From the NCBI GenBank assembly GCA_003161195.1, contig PMOV01000114.1, forward strand, positions 698-17,196: DNA of 16,499 bases. The letters run 5' to 3'. The position numbers and the translations under genes were made by a program. Positions 9,801 through 14,984 of the stretch are shown piece by piece (the first letter of the stretch is position 1; every line of letters starts with the position of its first letter). The DNA comes from Acidobacteriota bacterium. GTDB lineage: Bacteria > Acidobacteriota > Terriglobia > Acidiferrales > UBA7541. Under the pieces are notes generated by a model. It was not told where the DNA came from and made no database searches. It worked only from the letters and a program-made list of their open reading frames with translations.

Positions 9801-10017
9801 TCCCTAAGGTAAAAAATCGCTCGAAGGTATCGGTGATATCCGCTTCGATCTGCTGCGGCGGCATGCCGGAATAAAACGTCGCCACCACCACCACGGGAAT
9901 CTTGATTTCCGGGAAGAGATCCACCGGCATGCGCGCCACAGTGGTAATGCCTACGACGGCCACCACCAGGCACAGCATCAAAATGAAAAAAGGATAAGCG
10001 AGGGCGAACTTAGGCAT
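6799..10017 (-). CDS. RND efflux pump permease (AcrB/HAE-type)
   Basis: Inner-membrane proton-driven pump of 1072 residues, full length for the family. TM1 is at residues 9-28, followed by the porter start (PVDLFPEIKIP, typical of the family), a helix-rich TM2-TM6 block at about 333-488, TM7 at about 557-578, the second porter half, and TM8-TM12 at about 900-1057. In TM4 the two proton-relay aspartates are present (IDDSVVVLEN, D398-D399). In TM10 the position of AcrB Lys940 is a serine (GIVVSNSILIVEF, S969). The cytoplasmic linker between TM6 and TM7 (about 492-521) has six histidines. The start at 10017 overlaps the end of the membrane-fusion gene by 8 bp, and the stop overlaps the TolC start by 4 bp. 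The substrate (drug, metal or other) is not decidable; key CusA/CzcA metal features were not seen. Confidence 0.95.
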   Translation of the reverse strand: MPKFALAYPFFILMLCLVVAVVGITTVARMPVDLFPEIKIPVVVVATFYSGMPPQQIEADITDTFERFFTLGSNIEHIESRSLTGVSLIKIYFQPGTDGNSALSNISNLALADLRRLPPGTLPPVVLKFDSSSLPVCLITLKGQGLNETQLKDLAQFAVRNQVANVPGSSVPQPFGGTYRQIQVFVDPVKLEAHQLSLMDVVHAVNDSNLILPAGDVRIGDRDYNIYANSQVPTADEINQIPLKTVGLGSVFVGDIGHAEDAAAIQTNIVRIDGQHSVYIPVLKQGGGSNTIAIVNGVKSAIQHLVDVPAVLRTEVVFDQSIFVKLAIKNLMKEGGIGLVLTAIMILLFLGSPRATFAVLLSIPLSALMCFLVMNGLGGSINTMLLGGLALAFSRLIDDSVVVLENIFRFMEMGVPPREAAEQGGMEVSLAVLAATSTTSIVFFPVTLFYGVSRYLFADLALGVVISIFASYIFAMTVVPLYCAYFIRLKPHQQHATGQLATAHTNGDAHEAHEAQPAEKHPGFFARIVEKFNAAFQSLLVHYDRWVQRALVAPLRTVSIIAAGILVVFVALFPFLGLSYFPRTDPGQFVINLKAPTGTRLEVTDKDVAQVERVIKDEVSAKDLDMIVSNIGITPDLSSIYTSNSAMDTAFVQVSLKEDHKIGSYAYMERVRRKLARDLPQMSAYFQAGGLVDSVVNQGLPAPLDIQISDNDMDASYKIAKDLAQQLRTSHNVSDVLIPQSLDYPGLELNINREQASQLGITPKEVVDNVITALTSDGVIAPSYWIDPKTGNNYMLTVQYSNKQIGNMTMSDFKNIPLRAMNSASYTPLQSVAKIEPINTPTEVDHQQLRRVIDIYVMPKTEDLSGVTKDAERLIKQIKLPHNARIAVRGAVVGMHESFTRFAIGLLLSVVLVYLILMAQFRSFLDPLIILTAIPPGLSGVVLVLLLTHTSLNIMSLMGVIMMTGIVVSNSILIVEFAGILQERGRSIREAVVESCKVRLRPILMTSLATILGMIPMALGFEAGSEQYAPLARAIIGGLTVSVAVTVFLVPAVYILVHEGPRTWPVSSGVTQ

Positions 10018-11296
10018 TCGCCCGCTCCCGATGAATCGCAGACGTTATCGAGCCGGCTTCCTTTGGCACCACCGTCTGCCCGGGCCGCAAATCGCTGCGC
10101 GCCCCAAGAATGACGCGCTCGCCATCAGCGAGCCCCGTCAACACCACCACGCGCGAATCGCCTTCGTGCCCCAGCGTAACTTGCCGTCGTTCTACCTCGT
10201 TCTGCGCGTTCACCACCAGCACGCTGCCCCTTTTCCCGTTGCCCTTGTCGGAACTGCTATCGTTGCCCTCGTGCTGTACCGCTTCCAGTGGAATCGTCAG
10301 CACGTTGTGTTGCTGGTTGTAGGTAATCGTCGCTTCCGCATACATGCCGGGCAGCAAGTGATTGTCCGCGTTAGGGAAGTCCACTTCCGTCTCCATGGTG
10401 CGCGTCTGCTCGTTCAGCGCGTCGGCAAAGCGCGAGACCTTCCCGGTAATATCCTGATTCAGCGCTTGCACGCGCACCGTCATGGCCTGCCCCACGCGAA
10501 TCTGCGCGGACACGGACTCGGGAATCGGCAACACCAGCCGCAACACCGAATACTGCGCCAGCCGTACCACCGGAATGGCTTGCGTGCTCTCGGATGTCCC
10601 CGCTGCCACCAGCGTCCCGGTATCCGCCGAGCGCACCGTAACCACCCCGTCAAACGGCGCCACAATGCGCGTGTACGCGGACATCGCGTTGGCTTGCTTC
10701 TCGTTCGCCTGCGCTACCTCAAATTGCTGCTGCGCCGCCGAAAGCGACGCCTGCGCGGCGGACATCTGGCCCTCGGCTTCCAGATCCTTGGCTTGCGAAT
10801 CGTCCACTTCCTGCTGCGCCACCAGGCCAGCACGTGAATCCGCCGCCTGTTTCAAGCGTGTGTACGCCGAATGTGCGGCCGCGTGCGCCGAGCGGGCGCG
10901 CTCCAGGTCGCCTTGCGCCCGCTGTATCTGCTGCTGCGCCGCGCGGCGCGCCGCTTCCGCGCCGGTCACCTGCGCGGCCAATTCGGGTACTTCCAGCACC
11001 GCCAGCACCTGGCCCTCTTTCACGTGCGAGCCTACGTCCACGTAGATGTTGCGTATGTAACCGGCCACTTTGGCGTGTATTTCCACGTCCTGAAAGGGTT
11101 TGAACGCGCCCGCAATTTTTAGCGTGTCGCTCACGTCGCCGCGTCGCACCTGCGCCACCGGCACGGAGACTTGCGCCGCATCCGCCGTCGCCCGCGCTTG
11201 CGCGGCCTCGTTTGCGCGCCCCAGCCAGTACCAGCCGCCCAGCGCGACCGCCGCCACCGCCACCAACACAACTAGCAAATTGCGTTTTTGCATCAT
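10010..11296 (-). CDS. RND efflux membrane-fusion protein (HlyD/AcrA family)
   Basis: Periplasmic adaptor that joins the RND pump to the TolC-like channel, 428 residues. One N-terminal membrane anchor (LLVVLVAVAAVALGGWYWLG) is present. The split lipoyl domain is at about 68-105 (KVAGYIRNIYVDVGSHVKEG) and 208-235 (IVAPFDGVVTVRSADTGTLV), flanking an Ala/Gln/Arg-rich alpha-helical hairpin at about 108-205. Beta-barrel and membrane-proximal domains follow, with the typical LLPGMYAEATI segment. The ATG at 11296 has AGGA 7 nt upstream. It is the first gene of the efflux operon and overlaps the pump gene by 8 bp. A nested inverted repeat lies just upstream (11341-11418). Confidence 0.94.
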   Translation of the reverse strand: MMQKRNLLVVLVAVAAVALGGWYWLGRANEAAQARATADAAQVSVPVAQVRRGDVSDTLKIAGAFKPFQDVEIHAKVAGYIRNIYVDVGSHVKEGQVLAVLEVPELAAQVTGAEAARRAAQQQIQRAQGDLERARSAHAAAHSAYTRLKQAADSRAGLVAQQEVDDSQAKDLEAEGQMSAAQASLSAAQQQFEVAQANEKQANAMSAYTRIVAPFDGVVTVRSADTGTLVAAGTSESTQAIPVVRLAQYSVLRLVLPIPESVSAQIRVGQAMTVRVQALNQDITGKVSRFADALNEQTRTMETEVDFPNADNHLLPGMYAEATITYNQQHNVLTIPLEAVQHEGNDSSSDKGNGKRGSVLVVNAQNEVERRQVTLGHEGDSRVVVLTGLADGERVILGARSDLRPGQTVVPKEAGSITSAIHRERANA

Positions 11297-11340
11297 TCTC
11301 GTTTCCTGGGCTGAGTCTCCGAACCGGCGAGGAAATTTTT

Positions 11341-11418
11341 CGCGGGGTTGGGCAACTCGCTGAATTTATGGCAGGCCTATGGCCAAACCGGTCGCAAGGG
11401 TACACGTTCAACCCCGCG
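11341..11418. repeat. Nested inverted repeat upstream of the efflux operon
   Basis: Outer arms CGCGGGGTTG (11341-11350) and CAACCCCGCG (11409-11418) are perfect 10-bp inverted repeats. An inner palindrome GGCC-TAT-GGCC (11374-11384) sits at almost exactly the same centre (11379 against 11379.5). It lies 45-122 bp upstream of the membrane-fusion protein start. It could be an operator or a cruciform; no T-run supports a terminator. Confidence 0.5.
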
Positions 11419-11446
11419 CCAGTCCTAAATCAGATGACCGAATTCG

Positions 11447-11830
11447 TTAGAAGGGAGGCGGCGGCCGGAACCACAAGCTCGGCGCCAAATGCTGAGCGGC
11501 TGCGGGGTGCACCGAAACGGGGCTGATCCACATCCGCTGACCGTAGAGGTACAACGAAGGCGTGAGTAGTGCGAACAGCAACAGGGCATCGCCGGACGGC
11601 AACCCCGTGCCTTTCTCCGCGGGCGTAAAGTGTTGCAATTCCGATGCGCCCACGGTGGCGCGATTACTGGCCGCATGCCGCACGGAAAGCCCCGCCACGG
11701 AATCCGCACCCGCCAGAAACGGGTTGTATAAGATCAACGCGACAAGCAGCAGGCACAGGCACACCTGCCATCTTGGCAGGTTATATCTTGCCGAGGGATC
11801 TGCGGAACGTGTGGTGCGTTCTCGTCGCAT
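11447..11830 (-). CDS. Small hypothetical membrane protein upstream of the efflux operon
   Basis: A 127-residue protein with no domain I can name. Two hydrophobic segments are visible: residues 22-43 (VCLCLLLVALILYNPFLAG) and about 80-97 (GDALLLFALLTPSLYLYG). A polar middle contains a RATVGASELQHF segment, and the tail is Pro-rich (FRPPPPF). A basic N-terminus suggests the first segment is a membrane anchor or uncleaved signal. I recall similar short proteins from Acidobacteriota, but not a function. It is 150 bp upstream of and co-oriented with the efflux operon, so it may be co-transcribed. The ribosome site (GAAG) is weak and only 4 nt separate the ATG from the preceding stop, suggesting coupling to the frame upstream. 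Confidence 0.6.
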   Translation of the reverse strand: MRRERTTRSADPSARYNLPRWQVCLCLLLVALILYNPFLAGADSVAGLSVRHAASNRATVGASELQHFTPAEKGTGLPSGDALLLFALLTPSLYLYGQRMWISPVSVHPAAAQHLAPSLWFRPPPPF

Positions 11831-11834
11831 GTCT

Positions 11835-12110
11835 TCAGGGCTGCGTCATTGACCGCATATCAATAGGCTCATCTGAATAGCCCACCTTAATAGGCCCATC
11901 TGGATAACTTGGATGCGCCGCGCGGTAAGATTCCAGCCCACTTCCACAATAATAGGTGCCCCATCCCCCGGTCAAGCGCGGAAGCTCATCGGTACACAAT
12001 AGCTCGGTGTAGAAGTTTGCCTCGGCGTTCCTGCCAAGCAGTGGAAATCCTTACTCGGCAACCTCTGCGATACCACGCCGATCTTTCTTCGTCGCGCTAG
12101 TTACCACCAT
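11835..12110 (-). pseudogene. Broken or non-AUG open frame upstream of the small membrane protein
   Basis: From an ATG at 12110 the frame runs 19 codons (MVVTSATKKDRRGIAEVAE), hits TAA at 12053-12051, then stays open for 71 codons to a TGA at 11837-11835. That stop is 4 nt before the next gene's ATG. The part after the TAA looks protein-like (NFYTELLCTDELPRLTGG, then GTYYCGSGLESYRAAHP) and carries an in-frame 27-bp duplication. There is no ATG in this second part before its last codons. A CTG at 12041 with TAAGGA 6 nt upstream, or a TTG at 11999, are the only candidate starts. The simplest reading is a gene inactivated by a nonsense mutation; a leader peptide followed by a CTG-started gene is the alternative. 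I do not recognise the family. Confidence 0.4.
11862..11906. repeat. 18-bp direct repeat, 27-bp period
   Basis: AATAGGCTCATCTGAATA (11862-11879) and AATAGGCCCATCTGGATA (11889-11906) match at 16 of 18 bases with a 27-bp period. On the minus strand they lie in frame within the open frame 11835-12110 and encode YSDEPI and YPDGPI, so a 9-codon duplication is the likely origin. Confidence 0.7.
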
Positions 12111-12255
12111 ATAAATAGATACCGCCTATAACTCCAACAGAATGAACACTTCCAAATCTGTAGCAAAACAAAAGACTTCAACTGCCTTTAGAATGAACAC
12201 TTGCACAAAACCATTAGGGGTTAACCACCCAGCGCACCGCATCGCACTCAGCAGC
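12111..12255. other. AT-rich intergenic stretch with a 13-bp direct repeat
   Basis: A more AT-rich stretch between the phoU terminator and the broken frame. AGAATGAACACTT occurs exactly at 12139-12151 and 12190-12202 (51-bp period). A minus-strand 61-codon frame crosses it, but that frame starts inside the phoU terminator without a ribosome site. No gene is supported. Confidence 0.5.
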
Positions 12256-12300
12256 AAAAAGGGGGAGATGGGGACCGGAGCCAGGGGTGCTCCGATCCCC
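12256..12300 (-). terminator. Probable terminator of phoU
   Basis: Read on the minus strand, a 12-bp stem (12289-12300 with 12270-12281, one G-U pair) with a 7-nt loop lies 39 bp past the phoU stop. A T5 run follows, but 9 nt after the stem, so termination may be imperfect. Confidence 0.6.
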
Positions 12301-12339
12301 AGGTAGGACAATGACTGAAGATCGAACGCGGGCAGCTTC

Positions 12340-13194
12340 TCAGGCTGGCGTCACCCGCGAATAAAGGCCATGTGAATTATTCGTGACGCCCTCTCGCCCG
12401 TCTGCAGTACTAGTTGCGGAACTGGCAGCCGCGGAATTCCCGGCCGCGGATTCTGCCGTCGCGTCGGATACGCGTGAAAGCGTGTCCGGCGCAGGCATCT
12501 GCGGGTTTAGTAGCAAGCGTCCATGCCGCACATCCAGGCCGCGCACCCAGTAGATGATGTCTTCCGCAATGTTGGTGGCGTGATCCGCGATGCGCTCGAG
12601 ATGCCGCGTTGCCAGGATGAACTGCAATCCGGGACTCACCACCTGGGTATCGTGCGTCATGCGCTCCAGCAACTGCTCGAAGATGCGGTCGCGGTAGCGG
12701 TCCACCAGATCGTCGCTCTCCAGAACATGCGTGGCCATATCCGCGTTGCGGAAAATGAGCGCCCCAAGGCTCTTGCTGACCATCGCGCGTACCGCCGCAG
12801 CCATGGGTGCCAGTTCCTCGGGGACTTGCGCGCCAGGCATCTCGCGCAGCGAGATCACGCGCTGCGCCAGATTCACCGCAATGTCTCCAATGCGCTCGAG
12901 GTCGTTGGTAATCTTTAGCGCCGCCACAATCAGCCGCAATTCGTCGTCGGAAAAGTTACCGCTGCGCAGCAGCCGAATGGCGTGCTCGTCGATGACGATT
13001 TCCATCTCGTTGATGCGCGGCTCAAGGAGAAATACTTCGCTCGGCAGGACGCTGGTGCGCGGATTGTCGAAGCCGACGATGGCATCCAGCGCCCGGTTCA
13101 TGGCTCCCTCCACGGTGCGCGCCATCGAAACCAGGTAATTCACCAGCGTGTCGTACATCACCACATCGCTCAGCACGGAAGGCGAAGTCGTCAT
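12340..13194 (-). CDS. phoU: Phosphate-signalling regulator PhoU
   Basis: Cytoplasmic PhoU, which links the Pst transporter to the PhoR/PhoB system and damps the Pho response when phosphate is plentiful. Two three-helix PhoU repeats are visible, each with its metal-site helix: ITNDLERIGDIAVNLAQR (residues 96-112) and ATRHLERIADHATNIAEDI (195-213). The product is 284 residues against about 215-245 for the family. The excess is a Ser/Ala/Thr-rich, probably disordered tail from about residue 231. The ATG at 13194 was preferred over an in-frame start 41 codons upstream because AAGGGGG lies 4 nt before it and the family N-terminus begins here. A PHO-box-like repeat is about 105 bp upstream and a terminator follows. 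It stands alone here, not joined to pstSCAB. Confidence 0.95.
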   Translation of the reverse strand: MTTSPSVLSDVVMYDTLVNYLVSMARTVEGAMNRALDAIVGFDNPRTSVLPSEVFLLEPRINEMEIVIDEHAIRLLRSGNFSDDELRLIVAALKITNDLERIGDIAVNLAQRVISLREMPGAQVPEELAPMAAAVRAMVSKSLGALIFRNADMATHVLESDDLVDRYRDRIFEQLLERMTHDTQVVSPGLQFILATRHLERIADHATNIAEDIIYWVRGLDVRHGRLLLNPQMPAPDTLSRVSDATAESAAGNSAAASSATSTADGREGVTNNSHGLYSRVTPA

Positions 13195-13198
13195 CAAT

Positions 13199-13205
13199 CC
13201 CCCTT
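13199..13205 (-). promoter_or_regulatory. phoU ribosome-binding site
   Basis: AAGGGGG on the minus strand, 4 nt before the ATG at 13194. It decides this start over the in-frame start at 13317. Confidence 0.75.
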
Positions 13206-13297
13206 GCACGTAAACGACACTAGCCACAACAGGGAGCGGAGCGCGAAGGACACACTTCCGCTCAAGATAAACGGTAGCGCAAGAATCCTTACAGATT

Positions 13298-13315
13298 GTT
13301 AACGGCGAGTTAAAC
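13298..13315 (-). promoter_or_regulatory. PHO-box-like direct repeat upstream of phoU
   Basis: On the minus strand GTTTAAC (13309-13315) and CGTTAAC (13298-13304) are separated by 4 bp, the same 11-bp period as at pstS. The half-sites share TTAAC with each other and TxAAC-type ends with the pstS box (CTGTAAC). The position, about 105 bp upstream of the ATG, is reasonable for an activator site. Confidence 0.55.
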
Positions 13316-13425
13316 ATCGCGCCAAGAGTGTAAATGCTCGCCTAGCGGCCGAATTGCCGCAAGTTGATGGACTGCGTGGAAGGAAACGCAGCAGAGGCAA
13401 GACGCAGAACACTGGCGGAGCGGCC

Positions 13426-13455
13426 TTGACACTTCCGGGAACGAGTCCGTAGCAT
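13426..13455 (+). promoter_or_regulatory. Promoter of the tRNA gene
   Basis: A perfect -35 TTGACA (13426-13431) is separated by 18 bp from a -10-like TAGCAT (13450-13455). The tRNA begins 17 bp later, as expected for a short leader. Confidence 0.75.
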
Positions 13456-13471
13456 AACGTAATCGGTTCAT

Positions 13472-13546
13472 GCCGGCGTAGCTCAGTGGTAGAGCGAGGG
13501 TCTCATAATCCCTAGGCCGTGGGTTCGATTCCCCCCGTCGGCACCA
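13472..13546 (+). tRNA. tRNA with CAU anticodon (elongator Met, or Ile-CAU)
   Basis: A full cloverleaf can be drawn with an encoded CCA. The acceptor is GCCGGCG/CGTCGGC, the D stem GCTC/GAGC, the anticodon loop CTCATAA with CAT at 13504-13506, and the T loop TTCGATT. The first acceptor pair G-C rules out the initiator tRNA. Met elongator and lysidine-modified Ile(CAU) cannot be separated by eye. Two stems each contain one mismatch: T-T closing the anticodon stem (13501/13509) and T-C in the T stem (13520/13534). Confidence 0.93.
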
Positions 13547-13576
13547 GTTTGTTCCAGAACTTTCCAGAACGGCTCC

Positions 13577-13593
13577 GCGGGCGGTTCGCCCGC
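13577..13593. terminator. GC-rich hairpin between the tRNA and the MEDS-domain gene
   Basis: GCGGGCG-GTT-CGCCCGC forms a perfect 7-bp stem with a 3-nt loop, 30 bp past the tRNA and 61 bp past the convergent stop at 13655. There is no clear T-run on either strand, so a terminator role is uncertain. Confidence 0.35.
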
Positions 13594-13654
13594 TTGCCCC
13601 ACAAGCAGGGATTCTCCCCGCGCAGTTCCGCTGCCCTGTTCGCGTGCCCGATTT

Positions 13655-14704
13655 CTAGTGAATGTTGCTGTGTACTCTGCTGCGGCGATGCTCGTCGTTT
13701 GCGTCGTCACCGTCCGGCTGGTCGTCGGAGGCAGCAACCTGGCATCGCAACCTGCAAAAGAGGTGGGTGAGTCTGCCGTAGGCCAGGATCTCGCCGGTGC
13801 GTTTGTACCATTCGGCGGTGCCTTCCGCCGCCAACTGTCTGGCAGTGCCAGCTTCTTGCGAAGCCACCAGTATATCGAAAAGAACATCTTCGACGTGGGT
13901 GTCGAGGAGCGGATAAGTGTCGAACCGTTCGCTGGGATTACCAATCAGGAGATGTTCCTGAAGCTCGTTACGCCAACGCGCCAATCGAGCCTCGAAGAGT
14001 GCTCCGTAATTCGACTCCCAGCAGCGCAGGGTATTTTCGCTGGCGCGGCTGCGGCGGACTTCGATTTTCAATGCGCGCGCGCCTTCGAGGAAAAGCGAAA
14101 GCCAGTCCGTGGGTGCCCGGGCGTCACGAAACGGAGCGATCTCGTCGTGCAGATCACAGACCTCGCAAACGGCGCGGGCACAGGAAATATCCTTGAAGTT
14201 GGCCGTTGAATACGCAGACTGCAGGCGGAAGGTATTTCCCTGCAACAGCCGATTCCAATGGCGCTCGAGGTCGAGGCAGCGGGAATGTTCACCGGCGGCG
14301 GCCAGCAGATCCACCAGTTCGCCGAAAACGCGGGACTTGCGACTACCGGCGCGCGCGGAGACGCGGAGGAGGCAGGAGCCGAGAATGGCATCGACGGCCG
14401 CCTTGCTGAACGGGCCTTGGGCGGGTAAGGTGGCCAAGGTGGCCGCGGCATCGAGGCACACCAGGAGACCGGCGTCCTGCAAGGCAGCGGTATCGACGCC
14501 GAGAGCATACATGGCTGCGCGGATCAGCGCGGTATGCGCGGGAGTGGCGATGAGCAACTCGCTTTCGCCGGCGGCGAGGCCCGCGCAGAAAAACTCGGCG
14601 ATGCGTGCGGCGGGAAAGTCCGCGGGATCGTAAAAATGAACGACATTGGCACCGGCCAAGACAGACGAGGGAGCGGGTTCTCGGGGGGACAAGGGGTCGA
14701 ACAT
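13655..14704 (-). CDS. MEDS-domain (DcmR-type sensory) protein
   Basis: A 349-residue cytoplasmic protein. Residues about 21-170 fit the MEDS domain (methanogen/methylotroph DcmR sensory domain). The segments are VVHFYDPADF at the start, an AGLAAGESELLIATPAH strand-turn, GVDTAALQDAGLLVCLDA, then SRVFGELVDLLAAAGEH and DLERHWNRLLQGNTFRLQSA. In other proteins such domains sit on regulators or kinases and probably bind a small ligand. Here no DNA-binding or kinase output domain was recognised in the remaining 180 residues, which are mostly helical and Arg/Glu-rich. A cysteine cluster (C175, C180, C183, H186) follows the domain. The ATG at 14704 was chosen over a GTG 9 nt upstream because AAGGAGG lies 9 nt before it and abuts the GTG. 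The gene is monocistronic and convergent with the tRNA. Its function is unknown beyond a likely sensory role. Confidence 0.75.
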   Translation of the reverse strand: MFDPLSPREPAPSSVLAGANVVHFYDPADFPAARIAEFFCAGLAAGESELLIATPAHTALIRAAMYALGVDTAALQDAGLLVCLDAAATLATLPAQGPFSKAAVDAILGSCLLRVSARAGSRKSRVFGELVDLLAAAGEHSRCLDLERHWNRLLQGNTFRLQSAYSTANFKDISCARAVCEVCDLHDEIAPFRDARAPTDWLSLFLEGARALKIEVRRSRASENTLRCWESNYGALFEARLARWRNELQEHLLIGNPSERFDTYPLLDTHVEDVLFDILVASQEAGTARQLAAEGTAEWYKRTGEILAYGRLTHLFCRLRCQVAASDDQPDGDDANDEHRRSRVHSNIH

Positions 14705-14713
14705 GGGGGGCAC

Positions 14714-14720
14714 CCTCCTT
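14714..14720 (-). promoter_or_regulatory. Ribosome-binding site of the MEDS-domain gene
   Basis: A perfect AAGGAGG on the minus strand, 9 nt before the ATG at 14704. It lies directly against an upstream in-frame GTG, which is therefore an unlikely start. Confidence 0.8.
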
Positions 14721-14824
14721 GATCCACAGCTGCGGTGTGAGCGGCGCGTGATGCTCTGCCGGACACGTTCCTAGTACAGCATAGTCCAAAAAAGCGAAAC
14801 GCAGGACAATTATTATTAGTAAAG

Positions 14825-14853
14825 TTTACGATGATATAACAGCCGTGTTAGCG
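14825..14853 (-). promoter_or_regulatory. 11-bp-periodic repeats upstream of the MEDS-domain gene (weak PHO-box candidate)
   Basis: On the minus strand CGCTAAC (14847-14853), CTGTTAT (14836-14842) and TCGTAAA (14825-14831) follow at an exact 11-bp period. CTGTTAT differs by one base from the classical CTGTCAT half-site, and CGCTAAC by one from the phoU half-site CGTTAAC. The stretch is AT-rich and 121 bp from the start, so chance is a real possibility. Confidence 0.3.
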
Positions 14854-14924
14854 CAAAACCGGGCCGCGCGTTGTTGTACGCCGCGCCGCGCGTCGCGAAG
14901 GACCCGGTGACCCGTTGGTCGTTC

Positions 14925-14954
14925 TTGCCCGCTTGCCGCGCGGATGGCTATACT
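14925..14954 (+). promoter_or_regulatory. Promoter of lysS
   Basis: TTGCCC (14925-14930, -35) and TATACT (14949-14954, -10, five of six consensus bases) with an 18-bp spacer. This leaves a leader of roughly 20-25 nt before the TTG start. Confidence 0.7.
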
Positions 14955-14971
14955 CGCCTGCTATCTTTGCG

Positions 14972-14977
14972 AAAGGA
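14972..14977 (+). promoter_or_regulatory. lysS ribosome-binding site
   Basis: AAAGGA 7 nt before the TTG at 14985. It supports the non-AUG start, because no in-frame ATG occurs before the conserved OB-fold region. Confidence 0.7.
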
Positions 14978-14984
14978 TTCCTAC

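Noticed and set aside
12126..12311. Minus-strand 61-codon hydrophobic frame
   Set aside because: It starts inside the phoU terminator hairpin, has no ribosome site, and consists partly of the direct repeats.
13552..13570. Tandem TTCCAGAAC just past the tRNA, considered as an integration site
   Set aside because: Only two 9-bp copies at a 10-bp period, no duplicated tRNA 3' end and no integrase in the window.
13658..14209. Plus-strand frame opposite the MEDS-domain gene
   Set aside because: The minus strand carries a recognisable domain and a perfect ribosome site; the plus-strand translation has neither.
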